From Chitinophaga sedimenti (GTDB taxonomy: Bacteria > Bacteroidota > Bacteroidia > Chitinophagales > Chitinophagaceae): a DNA stretch of 64,000 nucleotides. This document shows positions 21,104 through 31,480 of this stretch, one piece after another (within the stretch, counting starts at the first letter, position 1; the number at the start of each line of letters is the position of its first letter). Position numbers and translations under genes: made by a program. The stretch is taken from assembly GCF_023156195.1 (NCBI RefSeq), contig NZ_JAKUKA010000001.1, positions 5,518,001 through 5,582,000 on the forward strand, written 5' to 3'. The notes under the pieces are model-generated. The model searched no databases. It was not told the origin of the DNA and saw nothing but the letters and a program-made list of their open reading frames with translations.

Positions 21104-21613
21104 ATGCCGGCCGTCATCAATGATAGTGCTGTAAACGCTTTTCTCCGGAAGATGAACAACCGGTGGAATTTCCGCCTGTTCCTGCTGGCGAAACTGCCTA
21201 TAGCACTGCTCAGTGGCGTACGTGTAACGCAACTTGACCGGCAAACCTGCACGGCGAAAGTGCCTTTCAAATGGCTTTCGCAGAACCCTTTTCGCTCCAC
21301 CTACTTCGCGTGCCTTTCTATGGCGGCGGAAATGAGTACCGGGGCTTTAGCCATGATGTATGTACAGGCAGCTTCACAACGTGTATCCATGTTAGTTACA
21401 GGTATGGAAGCTGCTTTTAATAAAAAGGCGAAAGATATTACCTGGTTCAGCTGCCATGAGGGCCAGGCCATCGCCGACGCGATTTCGGAAACGATTACTA
21501 CCGGGCAGCCGGTCACCATAACAATTAACAGTACGGGGAAGGATAAAGCTGGACAGGTGATTGCCAGCTTTAACATTACCTGGTCTTTTAAAGCAAATCA
21601 GCATCGATCATGA
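21104..21613 (+). CDS. DUF4442 hotdog-fold protein
   Basis: The 169-residue protein resembles DUF4442 members of the acyl-CoA thioesterase hotdog superfamily. Visible blocks are KVPFKWLSQNPFRSTYFACLSMAAEMSTG (residues ~45-75), containing the substrate-pocket helix, and a C-terminal strand set VTITINSTGKDKAGQVIASFNITW. No signal peptide is seen. Its stop overlaps the next ATG as ATGA, so it is translationally coupled to the beta-CASP gene. The substrate is not known. Confidence 0.82.
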   Translation: MPAVINDSAVNAFLRKMNNRWNFRLFLLAKLPIALLSGVRVTQLDRQTCTAKVPFKWLSQNPFRSTYFACLSMAAEMSTGALAMMYVQAASQRVSMLVTGMEAAFNKKAKDITWFSCHEGQAIADAISETITTGQPVTITINSTGKDKAGQVIASFNITWSFKANQHRS

Positions 21614-23009
21614 AAATTGCATTCCACGGCGCGGCGCGCACCGTTACCGGCTCCAAACACCTCATCACTCTAAAGAATGGAAAGAAGATATTGTTAGACT
21701 GTGGCATGTTCCGGGCATGGGGCCGGATACAGATTCCCTAAACCGCGAATTTGGGTTTGAACCGAAAGATGTGACCTATATGATTTTGTCCCACGCCCAC
21801 ATCGATCACTCCGGGTTGATCCCACGCCTGACGAAAATGGGGTATTCGGGCAAGATTTATTGCACGCACGCCACGAAAGATCTGACTGAAATATTATTGA
21901 TGGATTCCGCCGAAATCCAGGAGGACGATATCAAATTCACCAATAAAAGAATGGCGCGCGAAGGCCGGCCCTACCTGCAGCCGCTCTACACTATCGATGA
22001 TGCTAAAAGTGCGCTGGACCAGCTTCGGCCCATCATGTACCGGCAGTGGTTCCGCATCGATGATGACATTGAAGTGATGTTTACCGACGCCGGTCATATT
22101 ATTGGCAGCGCGGCCGTGCACCTTCGCATCACCGAAAATGGCAAAACAGAACAGGTGACATTTAGCGGTGACATTGGCCGTTACCGCGATGTGATTTTAA
22201 AATCGCCGGAAGAATTTCCGCAGGCAGATGTGATTATCATGGAATCGACTTATGGCGACTCGCTGCATACCGACGTGGCGCCAGCGGACGAGGAGCTATT
22301 GAAATACATCCATGAAACCTGCATTAAAAAAAGAGGGAAACTGATTATACCTGCGTTCAGCGTGGGCCGCACCCAGGAATTATTATTCGCGCTGAACAAC
22401 GCGCAATTGAACGGTATCCTGCCGCCCGTGGATATTTTCGTGGACAGTCCGCTGTCCATGGAGGCTACGGATGTTACGCGTAAACACCCGGAATGCTTTA
22501 ACCGCACTATCCAGAAGTTGCTGGAGAAGGATGAAGATCCTTTCGATTTTCCCGGACTGCGTTACATCAAATCCGTATCTGAGTCCAAGTTGCTGAATTT
22601 CCGTAAAGATCCCTGCGTAATTATTTCCGCATCGGGTATGGCCGAAGCGGGCAGGGTAAAACACCACATCGCCAACTCGATCGATGAATGGAAAAATACG
22701 ATCCTGCTGGTGGGGTACTGCGAGCCGCAATCGCTGGGTGGTCGCCTGATGCGCGGCGCGAAAGAAGTTTCCATCTTTGGTACTAAATATGAAGTAAAGG
22801 CGGAAGTGGGCATTATCCGTTCGCTAAGTGCGCATGGTGACTACGAAGACTTGAGCCAGTGGCTTGCCTGCCAGCATCCGGGTGATGTGAAAAAGCTGTT
22901 CCTGGTGCACGGGGAGTATGATGTGCAGCAACATTTCCGGGACTGGCTGCACAAGAAGGGGTATAAAGATGTGACGATCCCGGACAGGCATTTCGAGATC
23001 GGCGTTTAA
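21610..23009 (+). CDS. Beta-CASP metallo-beta-lactamase-fold hydrolase (one frameshift)
   Basis: ATG 21610 opens MKIAFHGAARTVTGSKHLIT, a family-typical start. One base is lost near 21712 (after LLDCGMF), then the frame continues GMGPDTDSLNREFGF. Metal-binding motif LSHAHIDHSG, the downstream DAGHIIGSAAVHL and SGDIGR motifs and the beta-CASP blocks IIPAFSVGRTQELLF, VDSPLSMEAT and CVIISASGMAEAGR are present, with a final SAHGD histidine. This matches the CPSF73-like RNA-processing exonuclease branch found in bacteria as an MBL-fold RNA metabolism protein. Rejoined length is about 467 residues. It ends the run that starts at the HD-membrane gene. Confidence 0.88.
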
Positions 23010-23066
23010 ATTTCTATTTATGTTGATATCGGGCCACGGGCGGTGCAGCTGCCGGTGGCCTTTTTA

Positions 23067-26000
23067 TTAATCTTCTATCAGGGGAAACCAGATATTAACA
23101 CGCGTTCCCGAAGGTTGCCCATCTGCATCCCGGAGATCTTCGATATCGAAAGAGGCGTCCATGCCGAAACGGCTGTTGTATAAAGAGAGACGGTCGCGGG
23201 TAATCTGTAATCCCTTGGAGGTGTGCCGCTGGCTGCTGTGCTGTTTAAGTGCGGTGGCAGCCTCGCGCCCCACGCCATTATCTTCGATGGTACACAGAAT
23301 GCGATCATTAATAACTTTAAAGCTTAGAAGAAGTAACCCCTTTCCCTTTTTGTGCATCAGCCCATGCCAGATGGCATTTTCCAAAAACGGCTGGATGATC
23401 ATGGACGGTATTTCTGTATAATCCGCATCCAGCTTGGGATCCAGCACCAGTTTGTAATCAAATTGCCCGGAGACCCTTAACCGCTCCAATTCCGGTAGTT
23501 TTCCAGCATCTCCAGTTCTTTCGTGATGGAAATGTTATTCAATTGTGAGTGATCCAGCACATTCCGGATCAGCCGGGCGAAGCGGCCGAGATAGGAGAGG
23601 GCCTGTTCCGTTTCGTTCTTCAACATAAATGTCTGAATGGAATTCAGGGAATTGAAGATAAAATGCGGGTTCATTTGCGCACGTAGCGCCTTCATTTCCA
23701 GCTGATCGATCCGTTGTTGGAAGGCTGCACGTCTTTTTTCATCGCGTTTTACCAGGTACAATCTGGCCTGGAAGTAGCCGTAGACAAGGCTCAATGCAAA
23801 CAGAAATAACAGCAGCCGGAACCACCAGGTTTGCCAGAATGCTGGTTGCACCACGATATCGAGGGTGGTCATATTCTCGGAAAAAATGCCTGCGGTGTTC
23901 ACACTGCGCACACGGAACGTGTAGCTGCCCGGCGCCAGGTTGGTGTACCTTGCGGTGAGCAGTCCCCGGGCATTAACCCAGCGTTCGTCCACGCCGTCCA
24001 GTTTAAAAAAGTAGCGCAGGCGCTCCTGGTGGTATTGTAAACTCTTAAATTCTATACTGATGAAGTTCTGGCGGTAGTTGAGTTTTACCGGCTGATTGTT
24101 GGAGATCAGCGAATCGATGATCATGTCGTGATCAAGCACGCGGAAGCCGGTAATTGTTACATCCGGCGGTGGCGGCGAAGCTACCAGTCGCAGCGGGTCA
24201 AAGGCCAGCACGTGATCGGAGGCGCCGGTCATGAGTCGCCCGTCGCGCAGGAGGGCAATGCGCCGTCGAACTTTTCGGTCGTTGTCAATGATGTCGTCGT
24301 TTTGAACAAACGAGGTGAGTGCTTTGCCCCGCGGATCGAAACGGTAGAAGCCGTATTGCGTGGTGAGCCATATGCCGTTGTATTTGGAACCCTCAGGCTG
24401 AGCACCCATTCATCAAAAAAGGTGTCGTTTACCTTCAACGCCTCGTAGCTGTGAGTGTTAGTGTGATACAGGAACAGGCCATGATCTGTGCCGGCGAGCA
24501 GGGTGCTGTCGTTAAGATTGTACAGGCAACTGATGTTGCGGATGGTGTCGAGACCGTGTTGCCAGAACACGACCCGGCGCGTGACCGATTGCGTTTCTGT
24601 ATTAAATACCAGGATGCCGCCGGTGCTGGTGGCGAGCCACAACAGCGAATCGCCCTGCCTGGCAATGTCCATTACGGAGGTGCTGCGCTGAATGTATTTG
24701 AGCACATCGCCGCACAGTTCCGCTTCGCCGGTGCGGGGATTCCAGCGGGCCAGGCCGCGTTTGTAGAGGCCTACCCATACGGTGGAATCGTTCTCCGGCT
24801 CCATTGTCAATACCGTCTGGTCGTTAAATGCCCTGGGCTGATAGTGTGTAAACCGCCGCTGCCGGGGATCGAATACGGACAGATAGCCATTTTCCTGTCC
24901 GACAAGGATGTTGCCATCAGACAAGGCGTTAATACTCCATACAAGTCCATGCTCTTCGGGCAGGCTATGTTCCGGGTCATTTTCATTTACGCTGAAATGT
25001 TGCTTCAGCCGGAACTGATTGTCCATCCACGCCAATCCCTGGCCCCAATAGGCAATAAACACATCGCCGTTCGGACCCTGGAAAATATCGGTGACTTCGG
25101 AGCGAGGAAGTTTAGCGTCGTTGGCGGATACGTTGCTGCGATGGTCCAGGCGGGTAAAGGACTGGCTGTGCAGACTCAGGATATTTACGCCGAGGTCTGT
25201 TCCGATCCATAGGTGGCCGTCGCGGTCGTTCAGGAAGCAGTTGACTTCATATTCGTAATGCAGCCCCAGTTCATCTTTACGATTGCCGGTGATGTGTTCG
25301 GAGAATTTGTCGCCCAGACTATCATACTTAAAAATACCACTATGCTCCGTGGCTACCCAGAGGTTGTGGTTCATGTCCAGCGCAATATCGTAGGCACGCA
25401 CATTGGCGGTTTTGTCCGGGTGCGGAAAAACATATTCTTTCAGTTCATTGCTGGTGGGGTTGTAGCGGTACAGTATACTATTCCTGCCCGCTATCCACAG
25501 CCTGCCGCGGTGGTCGGAAAAAATCTTTTGCGCTGGCGGGAATATTGAGGGCGGCGACCTGGCCGGTATTATTGTATTGCCCGTATAGCGTTTTCCTGTC
25601 CTTGCTAAACATGTAAAGATTGCGGGTGCCGCTGATCCACAAATTACCATGAACATCCTCACCGATACCGCTGTTCATCTGCCTGCAAATACTATCCGGA
25701 ATCGCTGCCGGCCGCAGAAACGCTTTCTTCGAGGGATCGTACTGCAGCAGTCCGGCGCGGGTAGTGGCCCATATTTCGCCATGGTGATCTTCCAGCAGAT
25801 TATAGCAGGATAGTCCCTGCTGTGATACATCGAGGCCCACTTGCACGGGCATTACCGATTCCCGCGCAGTAACAGGATCGTACATACGAATATTATCGGG
25901 AGTGCCTGCCCAGATGCGGCCTTTACGGTCTTCCATCAGGCAGATATCTTCGTAGTAAATAGAACCCGGTACACGGTTGTAATCCGCGATGGTAATGAAG

Positions 26001-26208
26001 TTGGCGCCATCATACCGCTGCAACGCAGTGCTGGCATCCAGATGAAACCTTTGCGGTCCCGGAGAATGGCGGACACGTGATTGCTCGCCAAACCTTCCTG
26101 CATGGTGAGGTGCTTGAAGGTATAGGCGTTCGGTGACTGCTGCGCGTAGCAGGAGGTACTGCATATTAGCGTAATCAGGACTCGTAACCAGTGTCTATAA
26201 AAGGCCAT
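23067..26208 (-). CDS. LytS-type sensor histidine kinase with two-component propeller (about four frameshifts)
   Basis: Five fragments join into a protein of about 1,045 residues. Order: signal/anchor and first propeller blade (YTFKHLTMQEGLASNHVSAI), many two-component propeller repeats (such as DRKGRIWAGTPDNIRMYDP and DRDGHLWIGTDLGVNIL), a Y_Y_Y domain (YFFKLDGVDERWVNARG), one membrane helix, then a His_kinase domain with RAQMNPHFIFNSLNSIQTFM and the ATPase block IIQPFLENAIWHGL. The phospho-acceptor is the His in PHFIFN. The periplasmic propeller probably senses a ligand or polysaccharide. Breaks are near 26050, 25540, 24400 and 23485. No LytTR response regulator adjoins. The dicarboxylate symporter gene ends 32 bases upstream of the start, so the two may be co-transcribed. 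Confidence 0.85.
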
Positions 26209-26240
26209 TAGCGATTGTTCGTTACCGAAAATACTCTTTT

Positions 26241-27499
26241 TCAGCTTGTCATGTTAGGAGTTTGTCCGGCAATGGCGGCACGGTATTTTTCTTCGTCGAA
26301 GGCGTTTTCGCTTTTAGCAACCACGATGGTGGCCACGCCGTTGCCGATCAGGTTGGTGATGGCACGGGCTTCTGACATAAAACGGTCGACCCCCAGCAGG
26401 ATCGCGAGCCCTTCGGTGGGTATGACCTTCAGGATGGCAAGCGTGGAGGCGAGTACGATAAAACCGCTGCCCGTCACCCCCGCGGCGCCTTTGGAGGTGA
26501 TCATCAAAATAAAAATAATAGATGCCTGCTGTCCCAGTGTTAATGGTACATTAAACACCTGGGCCATAAAAATAACGGCCATAGACAGGTAGATGCTGGT
26601 GCCATCGAGGTTAAAAGAATATCCGGCCGGGATTACCAGTCCCACCACCGGGCGTGCGCAACCGAGTTGTTCCAGGCGCTCCATAATGCCAGGCAGGGCA
26701 GATTCCGACGAGGAAGTGCCGAGCACGATCAGTAATTCTTTGCGGATAAATTTTAAATATTGCCAGAGACTTACCTTATAAAAGCGGCAAATCGTACCAA
26801 GAATAATAAAAATGAAAAGAAACATGGTAATATAGACGCTCACCATGAGTTTGCCCAAAGGTTCAAGCGCTTTCAAGCCGTGTTCGCCGATGGTAAAGGC
26901 CATGCCCCGAATGCGCCGATCGGCGCCAGCTTCATAACGAATTTTAAGATATTAAAGAATACCTGTGACAGCTTCTCGAAATTAAGGATAATAGAATCGC
27001 CGGTAGCGCCCATTTTGGTAAGTCCCCAGCCAAAAGCACAGAAAATACGAGTACCTGCAATACATCGCCCTGTGCAAAGGCCTCTACTACATTAGATGGG
27101 ATAATGTGGCGGATGAAGTCCATCCAGTCGATGCCGGCGGCTTTTTCCTTATACTCTGCTACCTTGGCGACGTTTTCATTGTGGAATACGACGCCGTGCC
27201 CGGGTTTTACGAGATTGGCCACGAGCAGGCCAATGCCGATCGCGAGGGTGGTAACAATTTCGAAGTACAGCAGGGCTTTTCCGCCCACACGCCCCACTTT
27301 TTCATATCTCCCATTTTCGCAATACCCAAAACGATGGTGAAAAAGATAATAGGAGCGATCAGCATTTTGATCAGGTTGATAAATAACTCGCTGATGAGTT
27401 TGGCGGTGGGTGCGAATCCAGGAAGCACAGACCGACGATAATACCGATGATGATAGCAATGATAACCTGAAAATACAGATGACCGAACAGTTTTTTCAT
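26241..27499 (-). CDS. Dicarboxylate/glutamate:cation symporter, DctA/GltP family (several frameshifts)
   Basis: ATG 27499 gives MKKLFGHLYFQVIIAIIIGI. Joined fragments reach about 419 residues with eight membrane segments and the signature core: SSSESALPGIMERLEQLG (serine-rich HP1), PAGYSFNLDGTSIYLSMAVIF (helix 7 to HP2), and GAAGVTGSGFIVLASTLA (HP2). These bind the carboxylate and Na+/H+. Frame breaks occur around 27425, 27300, 27030 and 26905, all one-base changes. It most likely imports C4-dicarboxylates, succinate or glutamate. The kinase gene follows on the same strand, which would fit substrate sensing but is not proof. Confidence 0.85.
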
Positions 27500-27686
27500 G
27501 ACGCAGCTAAAAAATTTGGCCTTTAAGATAATGTTAAAAAATATTCTTATTAGGAGAAGTTAATGCCCGGATAAGGATTATCTATTAGGCGGCTCGCGAG
27601 ATAGGCGTATATTTGCAGGATCAATCGCACCTCGTGCGCTGATCAAAATCATTAATTGGGAATAGAAGGGTTTATAATTTCGTTTC

Positions 27687-28601
27687 ATGAATAACACACC
27701 ACAAAGAGGAAAAATTCACTGGCTCCGGGAGCTGGATTTTATAGGAATACATTTCGTGCCCTTGTTGGCATTTTTTACGCATGTGACCGCGTTCGACTGG
27801 ATTTTGTGTGCTGCATTGTACGTGGCGCGTATGTTCTTCGTAACGGGTGGTTATCACCGTTATTTCTCTCACCGGTCGTACAAAACGTCGCGCTGGTTCC
27901 AGTTTATCCTGGCCGGTGGTGCGCAGAGCAGTCTGCAGAAAGGCGCTTTATGGTGGGCGGCTAACCACCGTGTGCACCACAAGCACAGCGATACCGAAGA
28001 GGATCCGCACTCAGCAAAATTGTATGGTTTCTGGTATTCGCATATTGGCTGGATCATGACGGAAGAGCATAAAGAAACCCGTTATGATCTGATCAAAGAC
28101 TGGAAAGATCATAAGGAGCTGCATTGGCTTAACAGGTATCATTGGGTGCCTGCTGTAATACTCGCTGTTGCTGTGTATTTCGTAGGTAATAAGGTGAACG
28201 GTGCCGGTTGGTTCGACTGGTCTGCTGGCGTTTCTACCTTGCTGATCGGCTTTTTTCTGAGCACTGTGCTGTTGTTTCATGGTACTTTTACCATTAACTC
28301 ACTGATGCACAAAATTGGTGGTAAACGTTACAAGACCGGTGACGAAAGCCGCAACAGCCTGGTGCTGGCGCTGGTGACACTGGGCGAGGGCTGGCATAAT
28401 AATCACCACTATTACCAGAGCGCTACCCGTCAGGGCTTTTACTGGTGGGAGATCGATATCACTTATTATATTATTCGCACATTGGGCGTATTTGGTATCG
28501 TGTGGGATATTCGCGGTGTGCCTGAAAAAGTGAAGGAAAGTAATAAGGTGAACGCGCCGCATGCTGCTGCTGTGCCCATTGTAGAGCCGGTACACGACTA
28601 A
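27687..28601 (+). CDS. Acyl-CoA/acyl-lipid delta-9 desaturase
   Basis: The 304-residue integral membrane desaturase inserts a cis double bond in fatty acids to adjust membrane fluidity. The three histidine boxes that hold the di-iron centre are H57RYFSH62, H94RVHHKHSD, and HNNHHYY near residue 238. Hydrophobic stretches near residues 20-55 and 150-210 match two membrane hairpins. The gene is intact, monocistronic and followed by a terminator. Upstream bases 27500-27686 hold a TAATTTCG promoter-like site near 27675. Confidence 0.93.
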   Translation: MNNTPQRGKIHWLRELDFIGIHFVPLLAFFTHVTAFDWILCAALYVARMFFVTGGYHRYFSHRSYKTSRWFQFILAGGAQSSLQKGALWWAANHRVHHKHSDTEEDPHSAKLYGFWYSHIGWIMTEEHKETRYDLIKDWKDHKELHWLNRYHWVPAVILAVAVYFVGNKVNGAGWFDWSAGVSTLLIGFFLSTVLLFHGTFTINSLMHKIGGKRYKTGDESRNSLVLALVTLGEGWHNNHHYYQSATRQGFYWWEIDITYYIIRTLGVFGIVWDIRGVPEKVKESNKVNAPHAAAVPIVEPVHD

Positions 28602-28620
28602 TATTACACGTAGAATATTG

Positions 28621-28650
28621 AAAAGGCTTTCCGGAAGGGAGGCCTTTTTT
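28621..28650 (+). terminator. Terminator after the desaturase gene
   Basis: AAAAGGC (28621-28627) pairs with GCCTTTT (28641-28648); the interior CTTTCC/GGAAGG also pairs. It is followed by TTTT. Confidence 0.75.
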
Positions 28651-28657
28651 ATGCCTC

Positions 28658-28712
28658 TGCTCCGTCCTGAAATAAGTTCGTTTTAAGTGTCAACTTATTT
28701 CAGGACGGAGCA
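28658..28712. repeat. Perfect 21-bp inverted repeat (hairpin)
   Basis: Bases 28658-28678 are exactly complementary to 28692-28712, with a 13-base loop (CGTTTTAAGTGTC). The arms begin TGCTCCGTCCTGAAATAAG. It lies just past the desaturase terminator and has no T run, so it is not an obvious terminator. The sequence style (GTCCTGAAATAAGTTG) resembles insertion-sequence ends, so a MITE or IS remnant is possible; I cannot confirm this. Confidence 0.85.
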
Positions 28713-28777
28713 AATTCCCCTAAAATGCTGCTCCGGCTACGAAGCGGCCTTATTGTTTTTAATCGTTATATTGAAGC

Positions 28778-29185
28778 ATGAACAACTTTTATATTTCTAC
28801 GGATAAGGAAAAGTTGGATGTCGATGTTATTACGGAGTTTCTCAGCCGCAGGTCTTACTGGGCACGGAACAGAAGCAGGGAGCAGGTGGAGCGTACCATC
28901 GAACATTCGCTTTGCTTTGGGGTGTATACGGAAGCGGGCGTCCAGGTGGCGTTTGCCAGGTTGGTGACCGATTATACCGTGTTTGCGTATATCATGGACG
29001 TGTTCGTGCTCGAGTCGTTCCGCGGACAGGGGATCAGCAAATTGCTTATGCAGCATATCAGCGAACATCCGTCGTTACAGGGCTTGTCTCGCTGGATGTT
29101 AGCCACCAGCGATGCGCACCGGTTGTACGAGCAGTTTGGTTTCCGCGGACTCGCGCATCCCGAAAAAATGATGGAAAAACTCTGA
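28778..29185 (+). CDS. GNAT-family N-acetyltransferase
   Basis: The 135-residue protein is a single GNAT domain. Motif A, the acetyl-CoA binding loop, is DVFVLESFRGQGISKLLMQH (residues ~69-88, with RGQGIS for the pyrophosphate). Motif D/B elements LSRWMLATSDAHRLYEQFGF follow. It acetylates an amine; the substrate is unknown. Its stop abuts the stop of the convergent DinB-like gene with no gap. Confidence 0.88.
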   Translation: MNNFYISTDKEKLDVDVITEFLSRRSYWARNRSREQVERTIEHSLCFGVYTEAGVQVAFARLVTDYTVFAYIMDVFVLESFRGQGISKLLMQHISEHPSLQGLSRWMLATSDAHRLYEQFGFRGLAHPEKMMEKL

Positions 29186-29635
29186 TCACCGCATAATGTC
29201 CGTATCCACCGGCGTGTACCCAAAGTGCCGGCTGATCGACAAAATCTGCCCTTTGTGATGGAATTCGTGCGTGGTCACGTGCGTAAATAATTGCAGCGCG
29301 GAAGTTGGCCCCTGCGGTACGTTTACGAGTTCATGCATATCCAAGAACCGCGTGAAAAAAGCTTCCAGCAATTGATCTATCGAGGCGAACAGCTGCCGCG
29401 CATCGTCCACATTTTGCACATCGTGAAAAGCAGCATATGGAAAGTCCAGCTGCAGTGCACGTTTGCCGATCCAGGCCTGGTAAGTGGTACAGGTATGCAC
29501 CAGCAGATTGCGAATGCTGCCGCCGTGGCCAAAACCTGCGCAAGGCGCGGTAAAGTGCATATCGCTAAGGCTGTCGCAATACGCCAGCAGCACTTGCCGC
29601 GAACCCTTCACCATCTCGTATTGTTGTGTGATCAT
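29186..29635 (-). CDS. DinB-family four-helix metal-binding protein
   Basis: The 149-residue protein has the DinB/YfiT fold. Metal ligands appear as LLVHTCTTYQAW (His near residue 47) and HEFHHKGQI (near 125-129), a standard three-His site. Members include thiol-dependent transferases and stress-induced proteins of unknown activity. It is convergent with the GNAT gene and shares its end point. No promoter is obvious upstream; 29636-30089 carries short repeats instead of a gene. Confidence 0.85.
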   Translation of the reverse strand: MITQQYEMVKGSRQVLLAYCDSLSDMHFTAPCAGFGHGGSIRNLLVHTCTTYQAWIGKRALQLDFPYAAFHDVQNVDDARQLFASIDQLLEAFFTRFLDMHELVNVPQGPTSALQLFTHVTTHEFHHKGQILSISRHFGYTPVDTDIMR

Positions 29636-29785
29636 GTGTATAAATTTAACAAGTTTGGGACCAGCATCCGTACTTTTTTCAGCGGCCGTGGGTCACTCAC
29701 TTCAGCCTTTTCTCGCTATTCAACAAGCTAAAGTTACCCTCATAAATTCATCCCGCAAGCCCTGTTGTCGCGTATCGTCGTCAAG

Positions 29786-29830
29786 TGTCGTGATTGTCGC
29801 AATATGTCGTGATTGTCGCAAAGTGTCGCG
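29786..29830. repeat. 19-bp tandem repeat
   Basis: TGTCGTGATTGTCGCAA occurs at 29786-29802 and again at 29805-29821, a 19-bp period. A degenerate third copy starts near 29824 (TGTCGCGGC). It is upstream of the 11-bp repeat, in a 454-base gap without genes. Confidence 0.8.
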
Positions 29831-29858
29831 GCTGAAATGCAAAATTTCTAGAGGGAGA

Positions 29859-29924
29859 GTGCACGGGGAGTGCACGGGGAGTGCTTGAACAGTGCACGGG
29901 GAGTGCACGAATAGTGCACGAAAA
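29859..29924. repeat. 11-bp tandem repeat with GTGCAC palindromes
   Basis: Six units of exactly 11 bp start at 29859, 29870, 29881, 29892, 29903 and 29914. Units read GTGCACGGGGA (twice), GTGCTTGAACA, GTGCACGGGGA, GTGCACGAATA and GTGCACGAAAA. Five of six keep the palindrome GTGCAC. The period is about one helical turn, so the palindromes lie on one DNA face. The last unit ends 44 bases before the -7 element of the efflux gene. It is too short and spacerless for a CRISPR array. Confidence 0.9.
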
Positions 29925-29967
29925 GCCCATCTTGAAGGAATCGATACAATCCATTAAAAAAAGTATT

Positions 29968-29975
29968 TACCTTTG
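29968..29975 (+). promoter_or_regulatory. Promoter -7 element of the Bcr/CflA efflux gene
   Basis: TACCTTTG matches TAnnTTTG, 115 bases before ATG 30090 and downstream of the 11-bp repeats. No clear -33 TTTG is present; the repeats could serve as operator sites. Confidence 0.4.
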
Positions 29976-30089
29976 AGCCGAACCTACAATCACCTCTCTT
30001 TTAACAATCCACGAAATTTTCTGAAACGCTCTATAACCGGAAGCAATTGCTTCAGGTAGGGCTGATTTTATGTTCAAATCAAAGGTCGC

Positions 30090-31315
30090 ATGGAAAGGAA
30101 GACGTTTATATCATTAGTACTCATACTGGGCTCGCTCACTGCGTTAGGTCCTTTTTCGATAGATATGTATCTGCCGGGATTCCCGGCTATTGCCACCTCG
30201 CTGGATACTACGGTGTCGCACGTGTCGCTGTCGCTATCAAGTTATTTTATCGGCATATCGGCCGGACAGCTTCTCTACGGCCCGCTGCTCGACCGTTTCG
30301 GCCGCAAACCGCCGTTGTTCATAGGCCTGGTGTTATATATATTGGCTTCTGTCGGCTGCTCGTTCGCCGGCACTATCGATCAGCTGGTGGCGCTACGTTT
30401 TATCCAGGCGATAGGTAGTTGTGCTGCAGCCGTGGCATCTATTGCCATGGTGCGCGACCTGTTCCCGGTAGAAGATAATGCTAAAGTGTTTGCCCTGCTA
30501 TTCCTCGTCGTAGGTGCATCGCCGATGATCGCGCCAACGGTGGGGAGCTATGTAACCGCCGCCTGGGGCTGGACTTCGGTGTTCTGGGTGCTCGGCGGTA
30601 TGGGGGCGCTGCTCCTGCTTGTTTGTATTTACTACCTGCCCGACAGTTATCTGCCCGACACATCGTTGTCGCTGAAACCCGGGCCTATCATCAATAATTT
30701 CCTTTCGGTGATCCGTGAGCCGCAGTTTTACACGTTTGCCGTAGCCGGGTCGTTCGCGTTCTCTGGTTTATTTGCTTACGTGGCAGGTTCCCCGCTTTTA
30801 TTTATGAAAGTGTTCGGGCTTAGTGAAAAGACTTACGGGTGGATCTTTGCGGCTTTATCAGTGGGCTTTATCGGTTCTAACCAGCTGAATACGCTCATCC
30901 TCCGCAAATTCCGGAGTGAGCAGATTGTGCCGTTCGCGTTGATCTGCCAGTCAATTACCGCGATCATCTTTGTGATCGGTGTCATGAATGGCTGGTTCGG
31001 ATTGGGTATTACCTTGTTCCTGTTGTTTATCTATCTCAGCTGCCTGGGGCTTACCAACCCCAATACATCGGCTTTATCGCTCGCGCCGTTTTCGCGGAAT
31101 GCGGAAGTGCCTCGGCCCTGATGGGCGCTATGCAAATGGGAGTTGGTACACTGGCTTCTGTGTGTGTTAGCCTGTTTGATGAGAAGATGGGCGCTTTGCC
31201 CATGGTGTCCGTCATGGCGGTAAGCAGTCTGCTGGCGCTTGGCGCGCTGCTGACCGGCCGCCGTAATATCGCCCGGTTAGCAACCGGGGCTGAAGCAGGC
31301 ATGGCCGTACATTAA
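30090..31315 (+). CDS. Bcr/CflA-family multidrug efflux MFS transporter (one frameshift)
   Basis: This 12-helix inner-membrane exporter resembles Bcr (bicyclomycin/chloramphenicol resistance). The N-terminus reads MERKTFISLVLILGSLTALG then GPFSIDMYLPGFPAIA, a family signature. The motif A loop is GPLLDRFGRKPPLFIGLVL (residues ~68-86). One base is lost near 31105, after NTSALSLAPFSRNA; the next frame continues SALMGAMQMGVGTLAS and ends at 31315. Rejoined length is about 408 residues, normal. It exports hydrophobic compounds by proton antiport. Confidence 0.9.
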
Positions 31316-31480
31316 AAATATTTTAATTTGAACATTTGTAGACTGCCATCTATGTATGGCAGTTTTTTTTATGTGGTGGTTCGTGAAATTAATTGGTAAT
31401 CAGGTCTTTTTTCGCTAAATTCGTCGTCCCCTTGAACTAAAACAAGAAAACTCGATTTACCATTTAACAATTGCCGCGTT

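Noticed and set aside
29720..29908. Open frame on the minus strand across the repeat region
   Set aside because: It is low-complexity sequence created by the 11-bp and 19-bp repeats.
29859..29924. CRISPR array
   Set aside because: Units are 11 bp and contiguous with no spacers; no cas gene is present.
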